From Symbiodinium natans (lineage: Eukaryota; Sar; Dinophyceae; Suessiales; Symbiodiniaceae): 62,500 bases of DNA. The stretch spans positions 598,406 through 660,905 of the forward strand of contig CAJNDS010002146.1 in NCBI GenBank assembly GCA_905221605.1, written 5' to 3'. The position numbers and the translations under genes were made by a program. The notes beneath the pieces are model-generated. The model ran no database searches. It saw only the letters and a list, made by a program, of their open reading frames with translations, and had not been told where the DNA came from. Below, in pieces: positions 46,269 through 56,702 of this stretch (position 1 is the first letter of the stretch; each line of letters opens with the position of its first letter).

Positions 46269-46834
46269 GGGGAGAGGATCTTCCTGATACTAGTCTACTT
46301 TGCAGCCATCACTCACAACCGGGGTTCTGAAATCACAGTAGGGAAGGGGTTGCATCACAACCCTAAACCCTAAACCCTCAACCCTCAAGAGGCCCGCCTA
46401 GTCAAGATCAACCCCACTTGAGGAGGACTCCCTGTGTCCTGGTTAGATTGGGCTCATGAACCTAGGGGGCTTGCAATTTAGCGAGTATACCTCAAACTTT
46501 TGCTGGGAGGTTCATGGGTAGGTATAAGTAGGCTCGCAACTACGGAAACTGTACTTGTAACTCTGCCTAACGTACTTCAAACCCTACTTAGAACTCTATT
46601 TCAGGTCCTAGAACCCTGTTGAGCTTCAAAGACCTGAACTCGTGTGATGAATCTTCTCGTGGAAGAAGATGTATTAGAATAAACATTAAGGAGTATTGGG
46701 CTCTCTGCAAAACAAAAGGAAACCTGAAGCGTTTAAAGTTCAATCCTTTGGCTGGGTAAGCTTTGGGGGTTTAGGGGGGCAACCCTAAACCCTATCCCTA
46801 AACCCTAAACCCGAAACCCTAAACCCTAAACCCT

Positions 46835-46892
46835 CTCGGGGAAAACTCTTGCATGTCAGCTTTTCGGCACACGGCTCTGGCACGTGTGGGGG
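46835..46892 (-). CDS. Candidate micro-exon
   Basis: Minus strand RARAVCRKADMQEFSPRG between telomere-type CCCTAAA and unassigned sequence. Very short. Confidence 0.25.
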
Positions 46893-47139
46893 TATAAGGC
46901 GCGGCAGTTCCTAAGGGTCCAGGTACCTTATCTTGGTTGCTCTTTCACCACCCAATGAAAGTTAACTTTTAGCTCCTTTGATACGAATTTTGAGGAACCC
47001 CAAAACTCATAAAGTGCTGAAGTTGTAGTAAAGTCCCACCTAGTTATTGTTACATACCTGGGCCTTGAAGTACTTTCTATATAGGAACTTTGGGGCCCAA
47101 GTATATCATGATAAGGTACATGGACTCTTAGGCAGTGTG

Positions 47140-47262
47140 ACTACGACGCCTTGTGGGCGAAATGTCCAGACGTGCACGGCCATCACGGCGATTTACATGG
47201 CCAGTGACGAGCACGCAAGCAACAAACGGCAAACGCCCGCCTTTCCGTTCAGAAGCTCAGCG
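47140..47262 (-). CDS. Candidate exon, strand uncertain
   Basis: Minus strand: SERKGGRLPFVACVLVTGHV and NRRDGRARLDISPTRRRSHT. Two plus-strand frames (47047-47313, 47153-47395) also stay open. Confidence 0.35.
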
Positions 47263-47419
47263 CAAGCTCAGAACCCTAAGCAGTTCAAAGCAGAACCAAA
47301 TATCAAATTCTAGACCACCAGCCCCTGAAAAGTGCAAACACATCTGCTTGAAAAAAAGCCGCCTATTTGTGCCCAGAGTGTACTTTCGGGCCTAAGCTTG
47401 AGGGCATAGAGCTAGAGGG

Positions 47420-47575
47420 TTTTGAGCCGCTGTAAAAACCAGAACATGGCCAGATGGCTACATGCAAAGGGAAGATGCTCAGTCTCCGGGGCGGATCCTG
47501 AAACACAATGGCACCCCATGCATGAGCCCATGCGGTGCGCAGCAGGTTGTGGTGTGCTGAGGGATGAGGGAGAAG
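47420..47575 (-). CDS. Candidate exon, Cys/His-containing
   Basis: Minus strand: STPQPAAHRMGSCMGCHCVS, GSAPETEHLPFACSHLAMFW, FLQR. A CAG acceptor-like site lies near 47565. Confidence 0.4.
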
Positions 47576-47588
47576 AGATCAGGGGCTC

Positions 47589-47795
47589 ACCCTAAACCCT
47601 AAACCCTAAACCCTAAAACCTAAACCCTAAACCCTGAACCCTGAACCCTGAACCCTAAACCCTAAACCCTACACCCTAGACCCTAAACCCTAAACCCAAA
47701 ACCCAAAACCCAAAACCCTAAACCCTAAACCCTAAACCCTAAACCCTAAACCCTAAACCCTAACCCTAAACCCCAAACCTCAAACCCTAAACCCT
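47589..47795 (-). repeat. CCCTAAA array with variant runs
   Basis: About 200 bases; includes runs of CCCTGAA and ACCCAAA among pure CCCTAAA. Confidence 0.95.
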
Positions 47796-47917
47796 GGCTG
47801 AAATTAGGATCTGCAGCAGGGGACCAGGCTTTGCCCGCTGTTCAGCCACCGGGCCGGTCCAATCAGCATCGTTATATACTGACGACCCTTCGCCCTTAGG
47901 ACGCCATGTTCCGGACA

Positions 47918-48005
47918 GTGTAATATAGGGGCCTTAAATATCCTTAATAGGGATTCTAATATGGGGTGCCATAATCCCTACTTAGGATTGTTAGTATGTA
48001 TATAA
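47918..48005. mobile_element. Foldback element, F5-related
   Basis: AATATAGGGGCC lies at both ends, with CCTTAATAGGGATTCTAATA mirrored by ATAATCCCTACTTAGG, as in F5 interiors but with different ends. Confidence 0.4.
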
Positions 48006-48654
48006 TATAGGGGCCTGACTAGCTAGAACAGGGTTTTGGGGGATATTATGGTAGATTTATGAAGGGGCCATATTCGGGAATAGTGTTAGTAATTATTCCG
48101 ACCCCTATATTTCGAGACCGTGTCGGGGTAGGCTCTGTCCAGACTCAACCCCTCAAAAATGTCGGGAGGCACGTCACGATTGTGACCCAAACGAATTCCG
48201 ATATCTCTGCAGGCAGGGTTAATTTCATGGGTTAGAGTTTAAGGTTTTGGGTTACCGCCCTTGGCTGGTCAAGAGGTTAGAGTCGAGTCTAGGGTTTAGG
48301 GTTACCCTCCGAGGTAGGGCTTTGAAACACGTCTGTGCATCATCATAGGGTTTCTAGGGGAGACTAGGTAGACTTACTCAGTCAAAACAGCTTGCAAGTA
48401 GAACAAACCAACCGCAGGAAGCATGACATAGTGCTGGAGATGGGAGACCTACTCGGGTTCCAGTAGGGTTCTAAGTACCCTAATTGAAGTTAGGGTTTAG
48501 GGTTTAGGGTTAAGGGTTTAGGTTATAACCATAGTTACCCTACGGTGCCGGTTTTTGCACACGCGGACATGTAAACAGACAAACGGGTATTTCATACTAC
48601 CTCCGGAGAGCGCGGCGTCAGGCCGCCCAGCATTTTTGGAAACCCACCCAGTCC

Positions 48655-49028
48655 TCCTTCCCCACCCCTCCGCCGCGCCACCCCTCCACTCCACCCCTCT
48701 CCACCCCTCTCCACCCCTCTCCACCCCTCTCCACCCCTCTCCACCCCTCTCCACCCCTCTCCACCCCTCTCCACCCCTCTCCCCCCGTCTCCACCCCGTC
48801 TCCACCCCGTCTCCACCCCTCTCCACCCCTCTCCACCCCTCCACCCCTGGAGAGGCGCGGTGGAGGGGTGGAGGGGGTGGAGGGGTGGAGGGGTTGGAGG
48901 GAGGAGGGCTGGAGGGCTGGAGGGCTGCTGGAGGGCTGGAGGGCTGGAGGGCTGGAGGGGTGGAGGGGTGGAGGGCTGGAGGGCTGGAGGGGTGGAGGGG
49001 TGGAGGAGTGGAGGGGTGGAGGGCAAAT
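48655..49028. repeat. Inverted minisatellite (CTCCACCCCT)n / (GGAGGGGTGG)n
   Basis: A 10-base unit TCTCCACCCC repeats about seventeen times, then at 48848 turns into purine-rich GGAGGGGTGGAGGGCTGGAG units for about 180 bases. The arms could form one long hairpin. Frames on both strands are open through the repeat. Confidence 0.95.
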
Positions 49029-49034
49029 ACGAAA

Positions 49035-49095
49035 ACATGCGGCTTCTAAGTACCCATGAACCTCCAAGTAACGCCCCAGACTGACTGTCAACCAC
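49035..49095 (-). CDS. Candidate exon running into an F1 end
   Basis: Minus strand: VVDSQSGALLGGSWVLRSRM, where GGSWVL is the F1 terminus (TTACTTGGAGGTTCATGG) read in frame. Either the F1 end is exonised or a donor (GGAG|GTTCAT) lies within it. Confidence 0.35.
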
Positions 49096-49274
49096 AACCC
49101 AACCTACTTACCACGTCAGAAAGCGCCCACGTGAAGCCTCCGTATCATGGGAGGCGTTGGGGTTTAGGGATTCAGGGTTTAGGGTTCAGGACTTGAAGGT
49201 TTCAGGTTTTGGGGTGTAGAGTCTAGGGTTGCCGGATTGAGGGTTAAGGGATTCAGGCTTCAGGTTTTATAAGA

Positions 49275-49437
49275 GTAATGTAGCCACAAAAGCACCCAGG
49301 CCTGCTAGATGTGAAACACGAAGCATGCGTTGCGCACGAAGTCTGCACCAGGTGTGCAGGCTTTAAAAAAAAAGGCTGCGGCAATTCGACGAGTTCGTCT
49401 GAGATCGCCTCCTTTTGGGATGCGCGCTTGTCTTGAA
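49275..49437 (-). CDS. Candidate exon, good coding signal
   Basis: Minus strand open for over 50 codons: QDKRASQKEAISDELVELPQ, PFFLKPAHLVQTSCATHASC, FTSSRPGCFCGYIT. The (T)9 just before CTGGTGCAG could alternatively be a polypyrimidine tract and acceptor. Confidence 0.5.
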
Positions 49438-49438
49438 A

Positions 49439-49531
49439 AACCCTAAACCCTAAACCCTAAACCCTAAACCCTAAACCCTAAACCCTAAACCCTAAACCCT
49501 AAACCCTAAACCCTAAACCCTAAACCCTAAA
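49439..49531 (-). repeat. CCCTAAA array
   Basis: Thirteen near-perfect units between two candidate exons. Confidence 0.95.
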
Positions 49532-49539
49532 AAAATGGG

Positions 49540-49645
49540 TTGCGCCCGAGCTCGACTTGCTTTGGACTGTCCTCGGACGGCTCTTGGGCAAGAGAACCCG
49601 AGATGCAAGACTGCGACAATGCACTCACCAGGACCTTGTGTGACT
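49540..49645 (-). CDS. Candidate exon with AAG|G acceptor
   Basis: Minus strand: KVLVSALSQSCISGSLAQEP then SEDSPKQVELGRN. A TTTAGGG array lies on the 5' side and the CCCTAAA array on the 3' side. Confidence 0.5.
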
Positions 49646-49946
49646 TACCAAGGTTTAGGGTTTAGGGTTTAGGGTTTAGGGTTTAGGGTTTAGGGTTCAG
49701 GGCTTACCAAGAAGAAGGGGCCAGCAGCCATCATGTACGGCACGGTACAGGAACCGAGGAAGCATCGAAACACCGCTCTATAGTCCCAGTTCCACTAGAA
49801 CCACTCGAAACATCTCGAAAACCACAAAGTAGGTATAGGGTTAGGCTTTAGGGTAACAACCACAACAAATCCGAATATCGACAAGGCCCTGAGGGGCAGC
49901 CTTGCGGAACGAGCCTAAGCCCTCTGAGCAGACGCGTCTTCTACCT

Positions 49947-50093
49947 CCTACTTGGAGGTTCATGGTACTTATGAACAATTACAACTGTACTTATAACCCA
50001 CTTATCAGCCCCTTAAGTGCCCAAATATGGTTGAGAGTACAGTTTTACGTACAGACCAAATTGGATAATAAGTACCATGAACCTCCAAGTATT
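49947..50093. mobile_element. Foldback element, family F1
   Basis: TACTTGGAGGTTCATGGTAC mirrors GTACCATGAACCTCCAAGTA exactly over 20 bases. Interior more diverged. Confidence 0.8.
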
Positions 50094-50244
50094 CTCTTGA
50101 CTTGGTAAGTAGGGTTAGCAAGTTGGGTTATGGTGGATTACTAATGGGTTCTTAATAGGGGATATGAAAGTAGGCACAGTAGGCCTCCTAAGCCAAAAAG
50201 GCTTCCAAGTAAAAGAGCCGTACCGAGGCTAGAAGCCAAAGGGT

Positions 50245-50392
50245 TTACTAGGGGTTGTACCTTGGACCTTAAGGTTATTCTTGGGTTTGGGGAACGTTTT
50301 TCAAGATCCTTAAGGCAGTATCAGGGCCATATCAGGAGGATATGCAGGGGGGGGCCTTAGGGGTACAACCTCAGGGTACGAGCCTTAATCCC
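50245..50392. mobile_element. Foldback element, family F6
   Basis: GGTTGTACCTTGGACCTTAA mirrors TTAGGGGTACAACCTCAGGG; TTTGGGGAACG inside. Confidence 0.55.
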
Positions 50393-50602
50393 CTGCCCTA
50401 AACCCTAAATCCTAGTCGAAGAGTCAACACTAGGGTCCTTGTGAGTGCTGAGAAATTGAAACCGCTCAGATGTCTGGCAGAGTCCCTAGGGTTTAGGGTT
50501 TAGGGTTTAGGGTTTAGGGTTTAGGGTTTAGGGTTATTCTTCTGGGGTAGATTTGGCGGACCGAAAAATTAAATTGTTCTGGCTTTGAAAGGATAAAAAG
50601 GG

Positions 50603-50662
50603 GGGGTTTCCGAAAATTAGGGGTACCTTATGGGGGTCCCCTATTTTCGGAACCCCCCATGT
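50603..50662. mobile_element. Short foldback, family F9
   Basis: GGGGGGTTTCCGAAAATTAG mirrors CTATTTTCGGAACCCCCC around GGGGTACC...GGGTCCCC. Only 60 bases. Confidence 0.6.
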
Positions 50663-50757
50663 AGGGATTGAGGGTAGTCAAGATTAATAATTATGTCAGA
50701 CCAACCCCTTTCTTCATGTAAGTTCCCTGGCTCGCTACAGGACCCCGCAGTGCTTTT

Positions 50758-50855
50758 CTAGACCCAAGAGTAAACTAGAAATAAAAAAGGGTGCCCCTTT
50801 TGGAGTAAAGGGAGCCCTTAAAAAACAGGGGATCAGGGCCAACTCTGTGTCCTAG
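50758..50855. mobile_element. Foldback element, family F3
   Basis: TAGACCCAAGAGTAAACTAG mirrors AACTCTGTGTCCTAG. Confidence 0.6.
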
Positions 50856-50879
50856 TTTTGGGCTTAAAGAGGTTGGTAA

Positions 50880-51030
50880 GGGATGCTGCAAAGAAAACAG
50901 CACATAACATCAAGAACCATAGAGCCTGCCAAAAAAACTGAGCGGAGAAAAGTACAGGCAACAAACTGATCGCTGCCAATGATTCGTCCGCTCACGGGGA
51001 CTTCAAAAACAATCGTATTCGTTTCGCCGG
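50880..51030 (-). CDS. Candidate exon, hydrophobic, good coding signal
   Basis: Minus strand open for about 50 codons: GETNTIVFEVPVSGRIIGSD, QFVACTFLRSVFLAGSMVLD, VMCCFLC. A beta-like segment followed by a hydrophobic stretch. TTTGCAG near the 3' side is acceptor-like for another exon. Family not recognised. Confidence 0.55.
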
Positions 51031-51293
51031 TTCCCTAGATATGCTCCCATTTGGGGATCATGCTGCAGTATGGCTTATATATATATACATATACATACAT
51101 ACACACATATACATATAGTACCCCAAAAGGGATGCCATACTTTAGAGAACTCCCTTCGAAAATCAGAAAACTGTTCTAAACAATGTGAAACAGTTAAAGA
51201 GTCCTCTCAAGAACCATCAGCTCGCTGAGCTTTCGCGACCGGCAGCATGCAGAGGGCTCGCGATGAGCGCACCTGAACTCAGGGTTTTGGGGT

Positions 51294-51410
51294 TTAGGGT
51301 TTAGGGTTTAGGGTTTAGGGTTTAGTCTAGGGTTTAGGGTTTAGGGTTTAGGGTTTAGGGTTTAGGGTTTAGGGTTTAGGGTTTAGGGTTTAGGGTTTAG
51401 GGTTTAGGGC
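51294..51410 (+). repeat. TTTAGGG array
   Basis: About sixteen units with one short TTTAGTCTAGGG break. A weak minus island (VRSSRALCMLPVAKAQRADG) precedes it at 51222-51282. Confidence 0.95.
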
Positions 51411-51436
51411 AAACCTCAGGAGGCTCTAGACCAATT

Positions 51437-51512
51437 TCGGGCCGTGGCCGTGATTCTGCACGACTGGGTCGAAACCTGCCATCGCCGTTTCACGCAGAAT
51501 AAGCTCTCCGAG
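51437..51512 (-). CDS. Candidate micro-exon
   Basis: Minus strand: LILRETAMAGFDPVVQNHGH then GPKLV and a stop. Bounded by a TTTAGGG array. Confidence 0.4.
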
Positions 51513-51536
51513 GGGTGAATGCACCGGTATGTAACT

Positions 51537-51647
51537 TACTGTTGGTTATTGAGGGAATGAGGTACCCTAAGTAATCCCTTAAAGGGTATACATAGGTGGA
51601 TATAGGGTGCCACATTCCCTCATTCCCTACTAACCAACAGTAAGGTT
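51537..51647. mobile_element. Foldback element, family F8
   Basis: TTACTGTTGGTTATTGAGGG mirrors CATTCCCTACTAACCAACAG plus TAA. Same GGGAATGAGG stem and GGGTATACATAG centre as 31824-31921. Confidence 0.65.
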
Positions 51648-51917
51648 AAGGTCACCCCATTCCAAGTTTCCAGAGAGCCAAACACAAGCCCCATTTACAA
51701 GTCCAGCTCACATTCCCTAAACCCTAAACCCTAAACCCTAAACCCTAACCCCTCTGGGTTTGCAACCCAGTACTCAACACGCAAAGAGGCAAAAGGCAAT
51801 AGCTTCTCATACTCTTGCCTTCCTCAGAATAGAAGCACACAGGATGTGGAGCTTGAAGTCATACTGTAGACCCTCAAAGCTTTCAGAGGGTTTGGGGTTT
51901 GGGGTAGGGTTTAGGCC

Positions 51918-52015
51918 TGATTGTTAGGGTTTAGGGTTTAGGGTTTAGGGTTTTAGGGTTTTAGGGTTTTAGGGTTTTAGGGTTTAGGGTTTAGGGTTTA
52001 GGGTTTAGGGTTTAT
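51918..52015 (+). repeat. TTTAGGG array with TTTTAGGG variant run
   Basis: Between TTTAGGG units lie four or five 8-base TTTTAGGG units (51945-51985), a length variant. Confidence 0.95.
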
Positions 52016-52439
52016 CTGGTCAGTCCAAGGCACTGGCCATCAACTTATCTGCCGGACGAGATCCTGAATCTTGGTCTTGGCCTCTCAATGCAAGGCCCGC
52101 TGGGCACTGGACTCAAGGGATTCAGGCTCGTACCCTTGCAGGTCCTTAAAGGTATAGGTTTAAGGTTTAGGGTTCCCCTAAACCCTAAACCCTAAGCCCT
52201 AAGCCCTAAACCCTAAATCCTAAACTCTAAACCCATAAACCCAAATTTAGTAAGAGAACTTCCCATAGACTCGATTGTGCCGGGTGTGGCTGATGAAGTC
52301 TCAAGGAGTTGCCCGGTACCTGAAGCGACCATCTCTGGGCGCATTCCCTGAGCTCTTGGGCTTTAGGCTTAGGGCTTTGGAGGGTTCAGGGTTTAGGGTT
52401 TAGGGTCTAGGGTTTAGGACCCTACTTATACGTACTAGC

Positions 52440-52642
52440 GGCGGGCATATCTCACATCAGGTCGCCAGAAATACACATCCCGCTTTGTGGACGCTACAGA
52501 GCGGGAATACACATCAGCGGCGGAATTACACATCAGGACACAGCAATCCTCAGGAAGACGCTGGAATTTAGGCAAAGAGCCAACATAACTGCCGGATATG
52601 CTGCGGACGCCAGCGTTTTCAGCACGTGTCTATAGTATTTAG
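52440..52642 (-). CDS. Candidate exon containing an internal degenerate repeat
   Basis: Minus strand open for about 65 codons: ENAGVRSISGSYVGSLPKFQ, RLPEDCCVLMCNSAADVYSR, SVASTKRDVYFWRPDVRYAR. Three copies of GATGTGTA(A/T)T with CCGC flanks lie within, giving DVYSR and DVYFWR echoes. Could be a real exon or a translated repeat. Confidence 0.4.
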
Positions 52643-52792
52643 CTATGTTTCAACAGCTAATCACGAGGGGAGGCGCTAGAAACAACAAGCAACGAATCTC
52701 TATAACGCCATGTAAACCTACACTCAACTCTCCTGTCTCGTCGCGGCGGCGAGAAGTGTGACCGAGACCCCCCCCTGGCTATCATCTCTTGC

Positions 52793-52999
52793 TTAATTAG
52801 ACTGAAACTCTAAAAAAATGTAGAAACCTGCGCGTGCCAACTTCGACACATCAGGAGATATACTCTGGGGAATGCAGTTCCCCAATGTGGACGCCGATCG
52901 ATGCGTAAAAAACCGAGCGGTGCGAGATAAAGCGACTATGTGTACCCATGAAAGGGCAAACATCCCAAATTCCTGTCGCACGCCTATCTGAAGCTTCAT
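52793..52999 (-). CDS. Candidate exon, unknown protein
   Basis: Minus strand: MKLQIGVRQEFGMFALSWVH, IVALSRTARFFTHRSASTLG, NCIPQSISPDVSKLARAGFY. Composition protein-like with hydrophobic pieces. Telomere-type repeats are absent for about 600 bases around it. Confidence 0.45.
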   Translation of the reverse strand: MKLQIGVRQEFGMFALSWVHIVALSRTARFFTHRSASTLGNCIPQSISPDVSKLARAGFYIFLEFQSN

Positions 53000-53371
53000 G
53001 GGACATAGGAACTGGACATCATTTTCGGGTATTACCTCGACTGGCCTTTTAAAGTAGGGTTTGGGGTTTAGGGTTTAGGTTTTGGACTTTGGGGTTTAGG
53101 GTTTAGGGTTACTTACACATGGTCTGTTAACCGCGACTGCAACTAGCTAGTAAGTGCCTTGAACCTCCCGGGTATTCTATTACAGCGATGGGAATGGGAA
53201 TTCTGGTCAGATCAAGAGGAAGCCTCTGAAACAATGAAACCGCAAACCCTGCACCCTGCACCCTAAACCCTTCAAGGCCTGGTTCACCCATCCGGTGCTT
53301 GCCATCTCCTCATCGTACATTCCTGTATCGACTGAAGCCCGCAGTGCTTTGAGGGTTTAGGGTTTAGGGTT

Positions 53372-53470
53372 TGGATGTTCCCCCCTTATCGTTAACGTCC
53401 TTAATAGGGACTATGACAGGGCGTACTGTAATCCCTTTTCAGGTCTGTTTGTATAAGGGGGAACATACCA
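53372..53470. mobile_element. Foldback element, family F5
   Basis: GGATGTTCCCCCCTTATCGT mirrors GTATAAGGGGGAACATACC; ATAGGGACTATGACAGGGCG inside. Confidence 0.65.
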
Positions 53471-53473
53471 GGT

Positions 53474-53690
53474 TTACTTGGAGGCTCATGGTACTTATTA
53501 ACCACTTATAACTGCACTTACAATTGTACTTATAACCATCTTAGGGCACTTAAGGGGCTTATAAGTGGGTTATAGTACCCTAAACCCTAAACCCTAAACC
53601 CTAAACCCTAAACCCTAAACCCTAAACCCTAAACCCTAAACCCTAAACCCTAAACCCTAGGTTAACAAGTACCATGAACCTCCAAGTAGG
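53474..53690. mobile_element. F1 foldback interrupted by a CCCTAAA array
   Basis: Left part TTACTTGGAGGCTCATGGTA to GGGTTATAGTA, then CCCTAAA units at 53578-53659, then GGTTAACAAGTACCATGAAC and CTCCAAGTA. Removing the array leaves a normal F1 element, so the repeats sit inside it. Confidence 0.75.
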
Positions 53691-53786
53691 GTTAGATATA
53701 AAATGGAATGCCTTGTCAGGGGGTTCCCAAGGCCGCCAAAAAGACGAGAGCCACCCCAGCAAACCACCGTACCATTGGCCAGTTCC

Positions 53787-53946
53787 TAAACCCCAAACCC
53801 TAAACCCTAAACCCTAAACCCCAAACCCTAAACCTAAACCCTAAACCCTAAACCCTAAACCCTAAACCCTAAACCCTAAACCCTAAACCCTAAACCCTAA
53901 ACCCTAAACCCTAAACCCTAAACCCTAAACCCTAAACCCTAAACCC
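53787..53946 (-). repeat. CCCTAAA array
   Basis: Over twenty units, the first few with CCCCAAA variants. Longest array in the window. Confidence 0.95.
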
Positions 53947-54089
53947 CTGGGAAGCTCTTGGTTGTTTGACTGGTCCCCGCGTAGAGTGGGGAGCCTGGCA
54001 CCTGCTCAACGGTGGAGCCTTGATTTGAGGAAGCCCGGCTAAGACACGACTTGGGGTTTAGGGTTTGGGGTTTAGGGTTTAGCCGCCCA

Positions 54090-54300
54090 ACAAACCATCG
54101 TATCGTGAGCCCACCTTTCCCTGGGAAGCTAGCAGGAGGCAGACTTCTTTACAAGGTCTCCTCTTCTGTAAGTATACGTATAAGGAGATGCAAAATCATC
54201 CCGTTGCACAGCTGGAGGATAGATAGTGCCACCTGGGATGGGTCGGGTTTAGGCCAGGGCTGGGGCATTGAACTGATTATGTCAGGTGTACCTCCAAAGA
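54090..54300 (-). CDS. Candidate exon, unknown protein
   Basis: Minus strand: PQPWPKPDPSQVALSILQLC, NGMILHLLIRILTEEETL, then LPPASFPGKGGLTIRWFVG after a stop. A plus frame (54051-54344) overlaps. Confidence 0.45.
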
Positions 54301-55022
54301 TGGACCTGAACCTCAAACCCCTAACCCTAAACCCTAAACCCTAAACTCAGCATCTTGCCCTGGGGGCATCCTGCTTTCTCCCGTCGTCGTTCAACGCGCT
54401 TCCTGATCTTGCTGGGATGTGCCTGCACGTCCTGCAGGGTGGTGGTCCCTAAACCTTAATATGGGGGCCTTCATATAATTCGTACAGTTTTTTGTTTTTG
54501 CTTTTGTGTGTGGGGGGGGGGGGGGGTGTTATAGTATAATTACGAAGGGACCATAATTCCGACCCCTATAGTAACCCTAAACCCTGCACCCTAAACCCTA
54601 AACCCCATAAAGCGATTTGGGTCCAGGGATACAAAGGGGACCCTGCTCGGGGTTGCCCGAAACTTGGGTACAGTACCCTTGCTGGGTGGGCTTCCTATAA
54701 AGGGACTGTAGTATTAACGGCAAAATAAGGTGGTTTAGGGTTTAGGATTCAGGGTTTAGGGTTTGGGGTTTAGGGTAAAACCCTACGTTGGAAGTGCCCA
54801 CGGCGCCCCAGAAACGGGTCTCGGGCAGCGGGCCGGTGCGCTGTGGCCTTCGGGACCTTAGGGTTTAGGGTTTGGGTTCCCTCATTTCGAGAACTAACTA
54901 CCATAGGTAACCCAAAGCCGATCACTTCTAAGGGCAATGCAGGTTTTTTGGGGTAAGCCCTAAATCCCTGAACCCTGAACCCCAGCCCTGCTAGCTAGAA
55001 GTAGGGTTAAGGGTTTAGGGCC

Positions 55023-55132
55023 TAGAATTTATGGGAGTCATACAAGTAGGGGTAGAGTTACGGTGACTGTTTCTCCCAACCCTATTTGGGGTACGTCTAC
55101 GCCTACTTATAACGACCCGTGAACCTCCAAGA
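55023..55132. mobile_element. F1-type element, short form, degenerate
   Basis: Right end CGACCCGTGAACCTCCAAG; left end GAATTTATGGGAGTCATACA is diverged. Confidence 0.4.
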
Positions 55133-55458
55133 CCCTGAATCCTAAACCCTAAACCCTAAACCCTAAGCCCCGAGAGCTCACAGACTCCTGGAGGAAGCTG
55201 CAGATGTTCGTCTCATGTTTCCTCGACTTGCGGGATTCTCCGCATGAGGGGTTTATGGGTTTAGGGTTTAGGGTTTAGGGTTTAGGGTTGCAGACGGAGA
55301 CTATTGAAAGGGTACCCAAGAGAGGTCCTTAATTCAGACTGGCAAGACAGGCAATCCCAGACTTGCAACACGATTCAAACAATAGCCCAGCTAACCCCAA
55401 GCCCTCAACCATACACTCTAAAACTTCACTAAGGAGAAAAGGATGCCTTTTCTTGTGA

Positions 55459-55551
55459 AACCCTAAACCCTAAACCCTAAACCCTAAACCCTAACCCTAA
55501 ACCCTAAACCCTAAACCCTAAACCCTAAACCCTAAACCCTAAACCCTAAAG
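55459..55551 (-). repeat. CCCTAAA array
   Basis: Thirteen units, one shortened to CCCTAA. A poly-G run and AT-rich low-complexity follow at 55620-55760 with no gene. Confidence 0.95.
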
Positions 55552-55799
55552 GAGCCATAAGGGGGAACAGGGGCAGTACTGGGCATCAAGCGAATCGACC
55601 TGGAGTTGGCGTGAACAAACTGTTCATCCCTTCCCCGTAATATGAAACAATAGTATTAAACACCCCCTACCCCCTAATAATAAATACCTATACTGCAATA
55701 TAACCATAATAAATAGGGGGGGGGGGGTATTTGATATTACGGGGTAGGGTGGTGGTTAATGTTAGGGGGAAGGGTTTACCAAAAATAGATAAGCACTAT

Positions 55800-55965
55800 A
55801 TTGAATCTTAGGGTAGTTGCATGGTGCAGTCTTAGTATGGGCCCTTAAAAGGGTACCCCGTATAGACCCGTTATGCCCTATAGAACCCAAGGGCCCGCAC
55901 TTCAGAACCCTTTAAAGGAGGTTAGGACCATATTCAGGGCCCATATAACCACCCTAAGATTGAAA
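55800..55965. mobile_element. Foldback element, family F10
   Basis: TTGAATCTTAGGGTAGTTGC mirrors ATAACCACCCTAAGATTGAA; AGTATGGGCCCTTAAAAG and CATATTCAGGGCCC inside. Confidence 0.6.
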
Positions 55966-55967
55966 CC

Positions 55968-56092
55968 TTAGACCCAAGAGCAGGCTAGGAATAGAACGGG
56001 TGCCCATTTTGTTTTAAAGGGGCATGGAAGCCTAATCCCCCCCCCCCCCCCCCAAAAAAAAAAAAAGGAATCAGTGCCTACTCTGGGTCCTG
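55968..56092. mobile_element. Foldback element F3 with C/A homopolymer centre
   Basis: TAGACCCAAGAGCAGGCTAG mirrors GTGCCTACTCTGGGTCCT. The centre has about 16 C followed by 13 A, unlike other F3 copies. Confidence 0.65.
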
Positions 56093-56094
56093 GA

Positions 56095-56390
56095 ACCACT
56101 GTATAAGAAACCCTTGTGTAAGAAGCTAAGCCGAAGCCCATAGACCAGGGGAACAAGGCTTCTTGTCATCTCTTGACCAACCTGTGCGTGTGCTCCCCTA
56201 TGTACTCCCAACGACAATATGCCATCTCTCTTTTGGGCTTCGCGGCCGACTGCGGGTCCGAACCAGGACTGTTGCGGGCGGCTGCGAGCTGCGAAGCCAA
56301 TCACAGGCTTTCGTCGCGTGTTTTGAAGTAGTGTTTATATTTCTGATAGCCCCAAGAGGACACCCCATAGGTACACTCACCAATATTAGA
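56095..56390 (-). CDS. Candidate exons, two open frames
   Basis: Minus strand frame 1: NINTTSKHATKACDWLRSSQ, PPATVLVRTRSRPRSPKERW (56198-56383). Frame 2: FAARSRPQQSWFGPAVGREA, GAHAQVGQEMTRSLVPLVYG (56071-56304). Both protein-like; an intron or frameshift may separate them. Confidence 0.45.
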
Positions 56391-56582
56391 AAGGAACCTT
56401 ATATACACTCACCAATGACAGTAGTATAAACCCTACTTCATATGAACCCATTTCAGCATCTGTTTGGTGGACCCTGAGGGGTTTAAACCTCCAAATAGGT
56501 GCAGGGTTGCCCGGGTTTAGGGTTTAGGGTTCAGGCTTTAAGGTTTAGGGTTTAGGGTTTGTGTGTGTGTGTGTACATTTGG

Positions 56583-56702
56583 CTAGTGGTGCAGCGCCCT
56601 CTCTAAATGGCAATTTGCCGGGGGAACTCAGCAACTGTCTTTCTCTATCGCGTGTCTTTGAAAATCGCGATGAAAACAGTCCTCGGGTTAGGGCTTCCAG
56701 GT
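56583..56702 (-). CDS. Candidate exon, basic
   Basis: Minus strand: LEALTRGLFSSRFSKTRDRE then RQLLSSPGKLPFREGAAP. Arg/Lys-rich, helix-like. Followed by (GT)n and telomere-type repeats. Confidence 0.5.

Noticed and set aside
48518-49097. Long Trp/Gly/Glu- or Pro/Ser-rich frames on both strands
   Set aside because: They are read from the inverted minisatellite; only the short pieces outside it were kept as candidates.
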